From: an uncultured Clostridia bacterium | GTDB lineage: Bacteria > Bacillota > Clostridia > UBA1381 | Reading direction: 5' to 3' | Assembly: GCA_947591315.1 (NCBI GenBank) | Contig: CANQDD010000004.1 | Location: forward strand, 59,095-123,094 | DNA: 64,000 nt | Shown here: positions 9,523-18,108 of the stretch, in pieces | Layout of the letters: every line of letters begins with the position of its first letter | Numbering within the stretch: position 1 is the stretch's first letter | Translations under genes and position numbers: made by a program | The notes under the pieces: model-generated | Told to the model about the DNA's origin: nothing | Database searches by the model: none | The model's input: only the letters and a program-made list of their open reading frames with translations

Positions 9523-9553
9523 AAAAAACAGACCGCACTGCGGTCTGTTTTTT
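9523..9553. terminator. Bidirectional Rho-independent terminator
   Basis: ACAGACCGCA (9528-9537) and TGCGGTCTGT (9539-9548) form a perfect stem flanked by an A-run on the left and a T-run on the right. It sits between the convergent genes ending at 9517 (+) and 9566 (-) and can serve both. Confidence 0.9.
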
Positions 9554-9565
9554 GTCTTTTATCTG

Positions 9566-10126
9566 TCATGCGTTTTTGATTTTACGCATCACGTCGTTAA
9601 GTATTCCCTCGGCGTCCGCACCGATTATGTCAAGTCCTTCGGCGGAAATAAAGCGCGTTTCCCTTATGCCGTAAAACTCCCTCGCAAGCGCGTCGACATA
9701 TTCAAAGCCGAAATTGTGTATAATCGGTCCGCCCGAGGTCGTCACGTAATACAGCTTTTCCGCGCGGCACAAGCCCTCCGGAATACCCTCGTCGGTATAG
9801 CGGAACGTCACGCCGCATACCGTGATGTTTTCAAGGTAAATTTTAAGCAGCGCGGGAAACGTCAAGTCCCAGTACGGCGCGGCAATCACGATTATATCGG
9901 CGGCGGCGAACTGTCTCGCCGCGTTAAGCTCCGCCGCGTCAAAGTCACCCGCCGCAAGCAGTTCCTCACGTCGATTGAGTGAACCCTCGCCGAGCGGCTT
10001 CAGTCCGACCAAATCGGGACGTATTTCCGTGACGCTGCCGCCGAACGTGTCGATAAGACAGCGCGCAAGCGCGTTTGTGCGCGACTGCTTTCGCACGCAT
10101 GTGTTTACAAACAGAATATTTTTCAT
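9566..10126 (-). CDS. Flavodoxin-fold NAD(P)H-dependent FMN reductase / azoreductase-like protein
   Basis: This 186-residue cytoplasmic protein begins with a beta strand and FMN-phosphate loop (MKNILFVNTCVRKQSRTNAL) typical of the Flavodoxin_2 / AzoR / NAD(P)H quinone reductase family. It also has the conserved APYWDLTFPALLKIYLENI segment and the TTSGGPI flavin-ring loop. Such enzymes reduce quinones, azo compounds or other acceptors at an FMN cofactor. The ATG follows GGGAG by a few bases. It lies 18 bp after the tyrosine phosphatase gene on the same strand, so the two are likely co-transcribed. The physiological substrate cannot be told from sequence. Confidence 0.88.
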   Translation of the reverse strand: MKNILFVNTCVRKQSRTNALARCLIDTFGGSVTEIRPDLVGLKPLGEGSLNRREELLAAGDFDAAELNAARQFAAADIIVIAAPYWDLTFPALLKIYLENITVCGVTFRYTDEGIPEGLCRAEKLYYVTTSGGPIIHNFGFEYVDALAREFYGIRETRFISAEGLDIIGADAEGILNDVMRKIKNA

Positions 10127-10144
10127 AAATGTCTCCCAGATACG

Positions 10145-11071
10145 TTATTCAAGGAATTTATCGCGCAGAGCCGTTATGTCGCCGTCCGTTAAGCCGAGAC
10201 CGTTGGTGAGATAAGCCTCGACAGAGCCGTACTCCGCTTTAACACTGTCAATCGCAATGTTAAAGAAATCCTCGTATACCGCCGCGGCTGTTCCGACATA
10301 TTCCTTTGTCTCGTCCTCGTTAAGACCAAGCTCCGCCGCACGCGCTTCACTCTGCGCAATCAAGTCCTTGTACGAATCGTTTGTCAAAAGATAGTCCTGT
10401 TTGATTGTATCCTCGTCCGCGCCGAGCGCGTACAGGAGCAGCACGGCAGCCATGCCCGCTCTGTCCTTGCCCTGCGTGCAGTGCCACAGCACAGCCTCTC
10501 CGTCGCCGACGGTGAGCAGCTTATCGAAAAACTCCGAGTACGCCTTTTTGCCCTCGTCGCTCAGGAGCATCTTTGAATATATCGTCGAAAGTCCCTTGTG
10601 CTTCGCGAGCGTTATGTACGTCTGCTCGGGATCGTTCGTCTTTCTTGCCTCCATTATCGCGGCCTTTGTTTCATCATCGTACAACGACGACGTGAACACC
10701 GGCAGCCATACATTTTCCGCGCCCTCAACCTCCTTGTCGGGCTGCGCTTCGCGCTCCGTTTCCGTTCTGAAATCGAACACGTACCTTAAATGATACTTTT
10801 CGGCGAGCGTTTTCGCGCCATCGTCCGTAAGCGTGGACAGCGCGGCGCTCCTTAAAAGCACGCCGTCCTTTATCTTCCTGCCGTCGGCGCATACGTAGCC
10901 GCCGAGCTGACGAGCGTTGCCCACCCCGTCAATCTCTATCGCCTGCGTTTCGAGTGAAACAGTCGGCGGCTGTTCCTCTTTTTCCTGCGTCACGCCGCCG
11001 GAGCACGCGGCGGTCAAAATAACCGACGACGCGGCAACTGCGGCGAGTACGCGTTTCGCTAAATTATTCAT
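10145..11071 (-). CDS. Lipoprotein tyrosine-protein phosphatase (Y_phosphatase3 family)
   Basis: This 308-residue protein has a lipoprotein signal peptide with lipobox LTAAC (C23). The phosphatase domain starts with the family signature VGNARQLGGY and carries the P-loop HCTQGKDRAG (C198, R204), the HCxxGKDR form found in bacterial IphP/LipA-like dual-specificity or phosphoinositide phosphatases. It is predicted to act on the outer face of the membrane. The ATG follows AAGGAGGA. It is divergent from the STAS-kinase gene at 11257, so the 185-bp space between them holds promoters for both. Confidence 0.88.
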   Translation of the reverse strand: MNNLAKRVLAAVAASSVILTAACSGGVTQEKEEQPPTVSLETQAIEIDGVGNARQLGGYVCADGRKIKDGVLLRSAALSTLTDDGAKTLAEKYHLRYVFDFRTETEREAQPDKEVEGAENVWLPVFTSSLYDDETKAAIMEARKTNDPEQTYITLAKHKGLSTIYSKMLLSDEGKKAYSEFFDKLLTVGDGEAVLWHCTQGKDRAGMAAVLLLYALGADEDTIKQDYLLTNDSYKDLIAQSEARAAELGLNEDETKEYVGTAAAVYEDFFNIAIDSVKAEYGSVEAYLTNGLGLTDGDITALRDKFLE

Positions 11072-11179
11072 GGTTTATCCTCCTTAAGGTCAATATTGCT
11101 TCATTTGTATTGTACCACTTCTCCGTGCAGCCTTTCAAGAAAAATTTATGCCATATACAGGGCATTTCACGCCACGGTA

Positions 11180-11208
11180 TTGATTTTTTGAGCAAAACAA
11201 GGTAAAAT
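11180..11208 (+). promoter_or_regulatory. Promoter of STAS-kinase copy 2
   Basis: TTGATT (11180-11185) and TAAAAT (11203-11208) have a 17-bp spacer. The block from the preceding TA to the -10 is nearly the same as the promoter at 2791-2819, including the string TATTGATTTTTTGA. Confidence 0.7.
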
Positions 11209-11256
11209 TAAAATGGATTTATATATTCGGAAATTAAATTTGCGAGGAGAGTTAAA

Positions 11257-12441
11257 ATGGAAAGCATTTGCAACGACGGAATTTTAACGATTAAATTGTG
11301 CGGCAGAATTGACTCAAACAACGCCGCGGAGGTCGAAAAGGAAATATTTGACCTTATTAAAGAAAGCGGCGCGCAGGGCATTGTGCTTGACGCTTCGGAC
11401 ACGGAATACATATCGAGCGCGGGACTTCGTATTATATTAAAGCTCAAAAAGACGATAGATAATTCAAAGGTCATAAACGCGTCGCCGGAGGTGTACGAAA
11501 TATTTGAAATTACGGGCTTTTCCGAGATAATCGACGTAGAAAAGGCGCTGCGCGAAATATCGGTGGACGGCTGTGAAAAAATCGGCGAAGGCGGCTTCGG
11601 AATAGTGTACCGCATAGACGACGAGACTATTATAAAGGTGTACAAGTCAGCCGGAACCGACACGATAAAGCGAGAGATGAATTACGCGAAGCAGGCGTTT
11701 ATAAAAGGCGTTCCGACGGCGATTTCATACGATATGGTAAAGTGCGGCGACCGTTACGGCGTGGTGTTCGAGCTTATAAAGTCGGACACGCTGGCGAACG
11801 CGCTTACGGCTAATCCCGAAAAATTCGACGAGTACGCGGAAAAGTATATAAATCTGGTAAAGACCGTGCACTCAACGGACGTGAGCGATATTATTTCCGC
11901 GCGCGCCAACGATTTGTACCGCAAGGTATTCGCGGAAGTCAGGGATTACCTGACGGAAGCGGAATACGGCGAGCTTATGCGTCTTTTTGACGCGATACCC
12001 GACAGGAACACGATGGTTCACGGCGATTTGCACGCGCGCAACATCATGATTCAAAACGGTGAGCTGCTGCTTATCGACATGGACGAGATAATGTGCGGGC
12101 ACCCGATATACGACCTGTGCAATATTTATTACGCGTACACTGAGATGCCCAAGCGCGGCGACGCCGACACTATGCGGTATCTCGGCATAAGCGCGGACAT
12201 GTGCAAAAGACTTATTGAAAGGTTCAACGAAAAATATTTCGGAGGTCTGACGGATAAGCAGTTTAAGGCCGCGATTGACGGCATGAACGTATTCGCGCAA
12301 GTGCGCTACGCATATCTGCGCCTTATCGTAAAGAGCAAAGTCAGCTCGTATGAGGAGCGCGCGAAAGGTGTGGTGCAGAGCATTAAGGATGTAATCATAC
12401 CGCAGATCGACACGGCGATCAACGCGCTTAAATTTATATAA
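11257..12441 (+). CDS. STAS domain fused to an APH-fold phosphotransferase (copy 2)
   Basis: This 394-residue paralogue of the 4492-5667 protein has the same architecture. The STAS domain (1-100) has ISSAGLR at S53/S54. The phosphotransferase domain (105-394) has the loop GEGGFG, catalytic HGDLHARN (H255, D257, N262) and D274 in LIDMDE. The glycine loop here (GEGGFGIVYR) is close to that of eukaryotic-type protein kinases, so protein or small-molecule phosphorylation are both possible. The ATG follows GAGGAGAG. A sensor kinase starts 39 bp downstream, which suggests that this copy is wired to a different input from copy 1. Confidence 0.85.
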   Translation: MESICNDGILTIKLCGRIDSNNAAEVEKEIFDLIKESGAQGIVLDASDTEYISSAGLRIILKLKKTIDNSKVINASPEVYEIFEITGFSEIIDVEKALREISVDGCEKIGEGGFGIVYRIDDETIIKVYKSAGTDTIKREMNYAKQAFIKGVPTAISYDMVKCGDRYGVVFELIKSDTLANALTANPEKFDEYAEKYINLVKTVHSTDVSDIISARANDLYRKVFAEVRDYLTEAEYGELMRLFDAIPDRNTMVHGDLHARNIMIQNGELLLIDMDEIMCGHPIYDLCNIYYAYTEMPKRGDADTMRYLGISADMCKRLIERFNEKYFGGLTDKQFKAAIDGMNVFAQVRYAYLRLIVKSKVSSYEERAKGVVQSIKDVIIPQIDTAINALKFI

Positions 12442-12480
12442 GCTCTGTAAGTGAAACGACATCGGAAAGGATGGCGCGCG

Positions 12481-14370
12481 ATGGGCTCGTCACAGAAAAA
12501 ACAATACATATTCGGCGGAATTATCGCGGCAGCCGTCCTTGTTATGCTTGTCGCGGTGTTTGTGCTGCTCAGCAGGACAAATATCAAGGATATATCCATG
12601 AACCCGTCGCCCGATATGGGCTGGGAATATGAGCTTATTACCGGCTCTGAAGCGAGACCTGCCTCACCCGAGCTTATTGACGAGTTTACCGTAAGCTTTC
12701 CCGGTGAAACGTGCCGCGCTGTAAAGGCGACGCGGACAATAAATGAGCAAATTGACGGCGCGCAGCTTGGAGTGTACCTGTACGACGCGGTTTGCGGAGT
12801 TGACATACTGCTCGGCGGTGAAATGCTTTACACGAGCTTCGAGGGTGCGCCGAGGGACGAGGCGGGGTTTGTCGTTACGGACGGGCTCGCACCCGCTTCG
12901 TCGGAAACGACGGAGTTTTTCCTGCCGGACGATTACCTTGGCAAGGATCTCACGGTGATTACGTACTTCCCTGCCGAAACGGATCAGATAATTCCCGTTT
13001 TCCCCTACATGACCAGCGTTGACGCGTCGTTTGCCATAACGTCGGTGGAGAACGTTCCGCCTGTCGCCGGCGCGACGCTGTGCGCGATTCTCGCCTTTTT
13101 GACCGCGCTTGTATACGTCCTTGACATATCGAACGGCAAGCCGGACAAAAAGGTGCTGCTTCTGACGCTGTTTTATTTTATGCTGACAATACAGCAGGCA
13201 TTTTCTTCCCTGGCGGGCTCGTACAGCATTTTTACCGATAAGCTGAATATGCTTGATTTCATCTGCGAGCTGTATATGGCGCCGCTTTTGATGTTCGCGG
13301 CGTTCAGCCTGACGTCGTGGCGGCGGTGGATATTGGCTTCCGCGACGGGAGCGTGGTTCGTGTACGACTTTATACGGCTGATACGGTACAGAATAATGTA
13401 CGGTCCGTTTTTCGCTCAGGCCTCCGCTCCGATAATACTGATTTTGTATGCGCTGGCTGCGGCATTTGCAATCGTTGAAATAAAGCTGAAAAAGAAGAAG
13501 CATCCGACAAAATCCGACCTTGTGTACGCCGGAATTGCCATAATTGCCATAATAAGCCGTATAATTATAAAGAGCGCGGAATGGGGAGGCAATATAGGCG
13601 TATATATGCAGCAAGTATTGGTAGAGCCGCTCGTAGGCTATTTCTACCCGCTGATGCTGTTCGTGTCGTACGTTTGCGCCGTTACCGTCACGTCGGCTGT
13701 AATAATCGAATTTGTGAAAAGAACGCTGCGCACGAGAGAGCTTATAAACGTGCTGTCGGAGCAGAACCGTTACGCGATGGAAAGCTACAAGCGCATAGCG
13801 GCGTCGGAGGAAGCGACGTATGCCGCAAGGCATGAAATGCGTCACCACATGGTCGTCCTGTCGGGTATGCTTCAGGAGGGCGATACCGATAAGGCGCGCG
13901 AGTACGCCGCCGCGCTGACGGACGAATACGACGAGCTTCCCAAGGGACGCTACAGCAAAAACACTATGGTAAATATAATCGCGGGTACGTATCTTGAACG
14001 GGCGAAGTCGCTCGGTGTGGAAACGGAATACAGCTTAAACCTGCCCGAAACGCTGCCGATAGCTGACACGGATCTATGCGTGTTTATCACGAATATGTTC
14101 GAGAACGCGCTGAACGCCTGCGAGAAGGTTGACGCGTCGGAGAAACGGTATATAAAGACGACAATGTATATAAAGGGAAATTACCTCTTTATAAGCTGCG
14201 CAAACAGCGCGCACTACCCCGAAGCGGAAGCAAGAAAGAGCCGCACCCACGGCTACGGTCTGGAAAATATGAAACGCATCGCCGAAAAATACGGCGGCGT
14301 CGTAAAAATCGACCGCGACAATACGTCCTTCTCCGTAAAAAGCGGATTTTATATGAAATTTGACGTATAA
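12481..14370 (+). CDS. Membrane sensor histidine kinase with GHKL ATPase domain (AgrC/LytS-like output)
   Basis: This 629-residue protein has an N-terminal membrane helix (8-32), an outer region (33-195), a block of about seven membrane helices (195-420) that resembles the 7TM-DISM sensor arrangement, and a cytoplasmic kinase. The histidine box is RHEMRHHMVVLSGM (H451 is the likely phospho-acceptor), the N-box is NMFENALNACE (about 539) and the G-box is HGYGLENMKR (about 590). Kinases of this GHKL type usually partner LytTR response regulators; one is encoded at 17319-18038. I chose ATG 12481, about 10 nt after GGAAAGG; an upstream in-frame GTG at 12451 is less well placed. Confidence 0.9.
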   Translation: MGSSQKKQYIFGGIIAAAVLVMLVAVFVLLSRTNIKDISMNPSPDMGWEYELITGSEARPASPELIDEFTVSFPGETCRAVKATRTINEQIDGAQLGVYLYDAVCGVDILLGGEMLYTSFEGAPRDEAGFVVTDGLAPASSETTEFFLPDDYLGKDLTVITYFPAETDQIIPVFPYMTSVDASFAITSVENVPPVAGATLCAILAFLTALVYVLDISNGKPDKKVLLLTLFYFMLTIQQAFSSLAGSYSIFTDKLNMLDFICELYMAPLLMFAAFSLTSWRRWILASATGAWFVYDFIRLIRYRIMYGPFFAQASAPIILILYALAAAFAIVEIKLKKKKHPTKSDLVYAGIAIIAIISRIIIKSAEWGGNIGVYMQQVLVEPLVGYFYPLMLFVSYVCAVTVTSAVIIEFVKRTLRTRELINVLSEQNRYAMESYKRIAASEEATYAARHEMRHHMVVLSGMLQEGDTDKAREYAAALTDEYDELPKGRYSKNTMVNIIAGTYLERAKSLGVETEYSLNLPETLPIADTDLCVFITNMFENALNACEKVDASEKRYIKTTMYIKGNYLFISCANSAHYPEAEARKSRTHGYGLENMKRIAEKYGGVVKIDRDNTSFSVKSGFYMKFDV

Positions 14371-14810
14371 AATCCCATTGTATTATACTTGTCTGATTTT
14401 TTAATAAGTTTAAGAAATATAAACGCGCAGAATAATAATTTTAATTCCTGATTATTGACTTATACGTAAAATGTGGTATAATGAAGATACCACATTATTT
14501 TTTGTTACTATATAACGCTTATATAGTATTATTTTTTAATATTCAATTTTAGATATTCGGTTTGTAATATCTGTATTTTGTATATTTTTTATTTATCATA
14601 TCAAAGCTAAGCTTTGTAAAAAGCGTCGGCTTAAATATTGGAATGCTTTGGTTATGATAAATAATACTTTATAGTGTTTCTGATATGGTAACGAAAAATG
14701 TGTGGTAACATTAAATCTAAGCCGCGTTTTTGTGCGTGGCGTGGATTTATGCCACGCATTTTATGTGCGAAAAAAGTTACATTCATATTATTTTAACGGA
14801 GGTAGAAGAA
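14371..14810 (+). other. AT-rich intergenic region with several inverted repeats
   Basis: These 440 bp hold no convincing gene. Four perfect inverted repeats are visible: AATGTGGTAT/ATACCACATT (14470-14496), TACTATATAA/TTATATAGTA (14506-14528), TTATTTATCATA/TATGATAAATAA (14589-14664, enclosing further pairing AAAGC/GCTTT and the small hairpin CAAAGC/GCTTTG), and GCGTGGC/GCCACGC (14734-14757). The first overlaps a promoter -10 box and is followed by a T-run, so it could be an operator or the terminator of the histidine kinase gene. The region leads into the LRR gene, whose base composition is similarly AT-rich. Confidence 0.6.
14455..14482 (+). promoter_or_regulatory. Probable promoter upstream of the LRR protein gene
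   Basis: TTGACT (14455-14460) and TATAAT (14477-14482) have a 16-bp spacer with a TGG extended -10. The 15-mer AAAATGTGGTATAAT also occurs in the promoter at 2791-2819. The -10 lies within the palindrome 14470-14496, so a bound repressor could block it (inference). The leader to the LRR gene would be about 320 nt. Confidence 0.5.
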
Positions 14811-17225
14811 ATGAAAAAAGGAATTTTGGGATTATTGTTTACTGCAATAATATTTACCGCATTTTCCATATATGCATATGCGACGGACATTATATACAGC
14901 GGTACGGCCGGTGCCGAATATGACAATCTTACATGGACGCTTGATAGCGAGGGTACTTTAACTATATCAGGACAGGGAGCGATGTCGTCCAACCTTCCCG
15001 ATTGGGTTACCAATGAACAAATAAGAAATTCAATAAAAAAAGCTGTGATCGAGGAAGGAGTAACCAACATAAGTTCCGCCTTTGATGACTGTACTTATCT
15101 TACGGAGGTTTCAATTCCCGATAGTGTAACGTCAATAGCGGATTACGCTTTTTATGGTTGTAAATCATTAAAAACAATCGAGATTCCGGAAAGTGTTGAA
15201 GAGATAGGCGAAGGGGTATTTTCGGATTGTTCATCTCTTGAAAATATTCATATACCCAACAAAGTAAAGGTAATAGGCGGATATGCATTTAGTCATTGTG
15301 CAAATCTTACATCTGTAACTCTGCCCAGTGGACTTATGGATATTGAAGAACATGCATTTTCAGACTGCGCATCACTAAAGGATATTGAATTTCCAGACAC
15401 ATTGGAGAGTATAGGAGATTACGCATTTTTTCAGTGTCATTCCCTAAAAAAGATTACGCTCCCTTGCAACACCGGAGAAGATGCATTTTGTCAAAGCAAA
15501 GGGATTGAAGAGGTTATCATAAAAGACGGTGTGACCTCATTAAGCGCACATGTGTTTAGTAATTGTAAAATGCTGAATAAGTTAGTTATGCCTGATAGCG
15601 TTACATTTATTGATGAATTCGCATTGTCTGGATGTCCGCTTAATGAGTTCTATTATGGCGGCACAAAAAGTCAATGGAAAGCCGTTCAAATACGCCGAGA
15701 CGGAAACGAAAAGTTATATGACGGAGACATAAAAATACACTGGGCATTTGACAATTCTCAGGAAGAAACCTCCGGAAAGTGCGGTGATGATTTAACATGG
15801 ACGCTTTCTGGCGACGGCTCTTTTGTAATAAGCGGAACAGGTAAGATGTATGATTTTGACGATTCTATGTGGGATGCGAATAAAGAATATATAAAATCCG
15901 TAGTTATAAAGGACGGTGCTGTTAACATAGGTAAAAATGCGTTCAGTCAATGCACGGAGCTTGAAAGCGTAACTCTGCCCGATACTGTAACGGATATAGG
16001 CGGCGGCGCTTTTTCCGAATGCGTAAAATTACCCGAAATAAATATATCAAGCAATGTAACCAATATAGGAACAGGTGCTTTTGTCAGTTGTGGTAATCTT
16101 AACATACGTGTAAGCCAAGATAACCCGAATTATTCCGATATTGACGGAGTTCTTTTTGACAAAAATCATACAGAGCTTCTATCATACAGTAAAGATAAAA
16201 TCTGCAGCAAATATGTTATTCCCGATACCGTGACAACAGTAAGCATGAGCGCGTTTTATGGGTGTAAGGATTTATTGGAAGTTAAAATACCTGCCGAGGT
16301 AACTTTAATTGAAACAGGTGCGTTCTATTTATGTGAAAAACTTAATAATATAAATATTCCGGACAATGTTGTAAGAATAGGTCACAGTGCGTTTTCGGGA
16401 TGCGCGTCCATAAAAACAATAACAATTCCACCGAATATTACGGAATTGGGAATGAATACTTTTAGCAGATGTACTAATCTTGAAAATATAATTTTGCCGG
16501 ACGGAATAACAAAAATAGGTTCATTTGCATTTCAGGATTGCATAAGTCTTCGGGAATTTAATATACCTCAAGGGGTAGAACAAATTGAACAATGGACATT
16601 TTCGGGCTGTAGCAGTCTTGCGAATATAACAATACATGAGAATATAAAATCCATAGATGAATATGCATTTTATAATTGCAATAATATATTTAAGTTAGAA
16701 ATCAAGAACGGCACTACGGAGCTTGGATATAATTCGTTTTATAGCTGCGATAATCTAAAATATATTATTTTGCCTAAAAGTTTGACGACAATCTCGTCAG
16801 GAGCATTTAATTATTCAGAAAATATAAGTGACGTTTATTATGAAGGTACGGAAGATGAATGGAATGCTATGAATATCGCAAGCGGCAACTCTTATCTCAC
16901 AAACGCCGCCATTCACTACAACACCACGGAAATACCCATGCCGGAGAAGCCGGTGATTGAATCTATAAGCTACAGTGACGGCATGTGCACATTTAACACT
17001 GTCGTTGGGAACATTCCGTACACAACAAATCTAATCTGCGTATTATATAATCAAGACGGTGCGGTTACGGGCACTTCCATGACCAAGGTTAAGTCAACCG
17101 ACACATCAGTTCCCGTAAGTGTTTCGGGCGAAAACGCGAAATCGGTCAAGGTATTCATCTGGGACAGTCTTAACGGTATGCACCCATTGTGCGAGGCGGC
17201 AGAAGCTGAGATCACCTCAAACTGA
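14811..17225 (+). CDS. Secreted BspA-like leucine-rich-repeat (LRR_5) surface protein
   Basis: This 804-residue protein has a signal peptide (MKKGILGLLFTAIIFTAFSIYAYA) and two blocks of Treponema/BspA-type repeats with the pattern IPxxVxxIgxxAFxxCxxLxxV. Each block is introduced by a similar module (LTWTL...ISGxGxM at about 34 and 327), so the gene looks internally duplicated. A C-terminal domain of about 100 residues (from EIPMPEKPVIESIS) has no LPXTG or SLH anchor. BspA-like proteins are usually adhesins, but the binding partner is unknown. ATG 14811 follows ACGGAGGT. The coding sequence is much richer in A/T, including at third positions, than its neighbours, which suggests transfer. It sits between the GHKL kinase and the LytTR regulator. 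Confidence 0.88.
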   Translation: MKKGILGLLFTAIIFTAFSIYAYATDIIYSGTAGAEYDNLTWTLDSEGTLTISGQGAMSSNLPDWVTNEQIRNSIKKAVIEEGVTNISSAFDDCTYLTEVSIPDSVTSIADYAFYGCKSLKTIEIPESVEEIGEGVFSDCSSLENIHIPNKVKVIGGYAFSHCANLTSVTLPSGLMDIEEHAFSDCASLKDIEFPDTLESIGDYAFFQCHSLKKITLPCNTGEDAFCQSKGIEEVIIKDGVTSLSAHVFSNCKMLNKLVMPDSVTFIDEFALSGCPLNEFYYGGTKSQWKAVQIRRDGNEKLYDGDIKIHWAFDNSQEETSGKCGDDLTWTLSGDGSFVISGTGKMYDFDDSMWDANKEYIKSVVIKDGAVNIGKNAFSQCTELESVTLPDTVTDIGGGAFSECVKLPEINISSNVTNIGTGAFVSCGNLNIRVSQDNPNYSDIDGVLFDKNHTELLSYSKDKICSKYVIPDTVTTVSMSAFYGCKDLLEVKIPAEVTLIETGAFYLCEKLNNINIPDNVVRIGHSAFSGCASIKTITIPPNITELGMNTFSRCTNLENIILPDGITKIGSFAFQDCISLREFNIPQGVEQIEQWTFSGCSSLANITIHENIKSIDEYAFYNCNNIFKLEIKNGTTELGYNSFYSCDNLKYIILPKSLTTISSGAFNYSENISDVYYEGTEDEWNAMNIASGNSYLTNAAIHYNTTEIPMPEKPVIESISYSDGMCTFNTVVGNIPYTTNLICVLYNQDGAVTGTSMTKVKSTDTSVPVSVSGENAKSVKVFIWDSLNGMHPLCEAAEAEITSN

Positions 17226-17237
17226 CGGCAGAAATAT

Positions 17238-17283
17238 TTAAACAGCATATCGTGTTAAATTAACACGGTATGCTGTTTCTTTA
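17238..17283 (+). terminator. Hairpin terminator after the LRR gene
   Basis: AAACAGCATA (17240-17249) pairs with TATGCTGTTT (17269-17278), enclosing a perfect inner stem CGTGTTAA/TTAACACG. The U-run afterwards is broken (TTTCTTTAC). The hairpin lies between convergent genes and may serve both. Confidence 0.7.
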
Positions 17284-17318
17284 CTTAGCAGATATATCCC
17301 ATCGGAAGCATCGTATTT

Positions 17319-18038
17319 TTATACAAACAATTCCTTTTCGGCAAGGTAATCCACAAATTCGTACTGAATCTTATTATACAGCGACCTGCTTATGGGAATG
17401 GAGTCGCCGTTTGCGATTTTTATGTTATAGTGCATAATCTCGGTGATGTACTCGGTGTTGACGATGTAGCTTCTGTGCGGGCGTATGAACATTGCCGGCG
17501 GAAGCTGTGACTCTATATCCTTCAGCGTTCCGCGGATATCCGACTGAGTTCCGTCGCTTTTGTGAATAAGAACCCGATGCCCGTAAATTTCAAAGTAATA
17601 TATATCCGAAAGCTTTATTTTTATCGTGCCGCCGAGCGAACTAAAGCATATGTACCGAGGCGCGTTCTTTTCAAAGAAGCGCCGCAGCGCAGCCGTCAGT
17701 TTTTGCTGCTCTATCGGCTTTATCAAGTAATAGAGCGGGTTGACGTCAAAGCTCTCGACCGCGTACTCCTTTGACGTTGTTATGAAAACAATGTCAAACT
17801 TATATCCCCTGTCGCGAAGATATTTCGCGTAATTCATTCCATTATCCTGCTTGAACATTATGTCGAGAAACAGTAAATCGTAATTATCGCCGCCCATCAC
17901 GGAAGCGTCGAGCGACTGCGTGTCGGCAAAGGATGAGATTGCACATTCCATGTTTTTTGCGGCAAAAAAACCGCGCAGGGATTTTTCAAGCGAAGAGCAA
18001 AAATCCCTGTCATCGTCGCATATCGCAAGACTGTACAT
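17319..18038 (-). CDS. LytTR-family response regulator
   Basis: This 239-residue DNA-binding regulator has an N-terminal receiver domain (MYSLAICDDDRDFC acidic pocket; phospho-acceptor Asp in LLFLDIMF; conserved K in YLIKPI) and a C-terminal LytTR domain (about 140-235; IYYFEIYGHRVLIHKSDG and FIRPHRSYIVNTEYI are typical). I chose ATG 18038 because it follows AAAGGGG and starts the receiver directly; an upstream in-frame ATG at 18071 would add 11 residues. LytTR regulators bind pairs of short direct repeats and usually control extracellular proteins. The likely partner kinase is at 12481-14370, on the other side of the LRR gene. Confidence 0.92.
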   Translation of the reverse strand: MYSLAICDDDRDFCSSLEKSLRGFFAAKNMECAISSFADTQSLDASVMGGDNYDLLFLDIMFKQDNGMNYAKYLRDRGYKFDIVFITTSKEYAVESFDVNPLYYLIKPIEQQKLTAALRRFFEKNAPRYICFSSLGGTIKIKLSDIYYFEIYGHRVLIHKSDGTQSDIRGTLKDIESQLPPAMFIRPHRSYIVNTEYITEIMHYNIKIANGDSIPISRSLYNKIQYEFVDYLAEKELFV

Positions 18039-18075
18039 CTTTATCGCCCCTTTCCGTACCGCGGACTTCAACGGT

Positions 18076-18104
18076 ATTTTACCACAAAATCAAAGAAAAA
18101 TCAA
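18076..18104 (-). promoter_or_regulatory. Promoter of the LytTR regulator gene
   Basis: On the minus strand, TTGATT (18104-18099) and TAAAAT (18081-18076) are 17 bp apart, with TGG before the -10. The sequence resembles the promoters at 2791 and 11180. Confidence 0.7.
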
Positions 18105-18108
18105 CAGT

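Noticed and set aside
14730..14810. An earlier start for the LRR protein
   Set aside because: The upstream ATG has no ribosome site and adds 27 residues before a good signal peptide; ATG 14811 follows ACGGAGGT.
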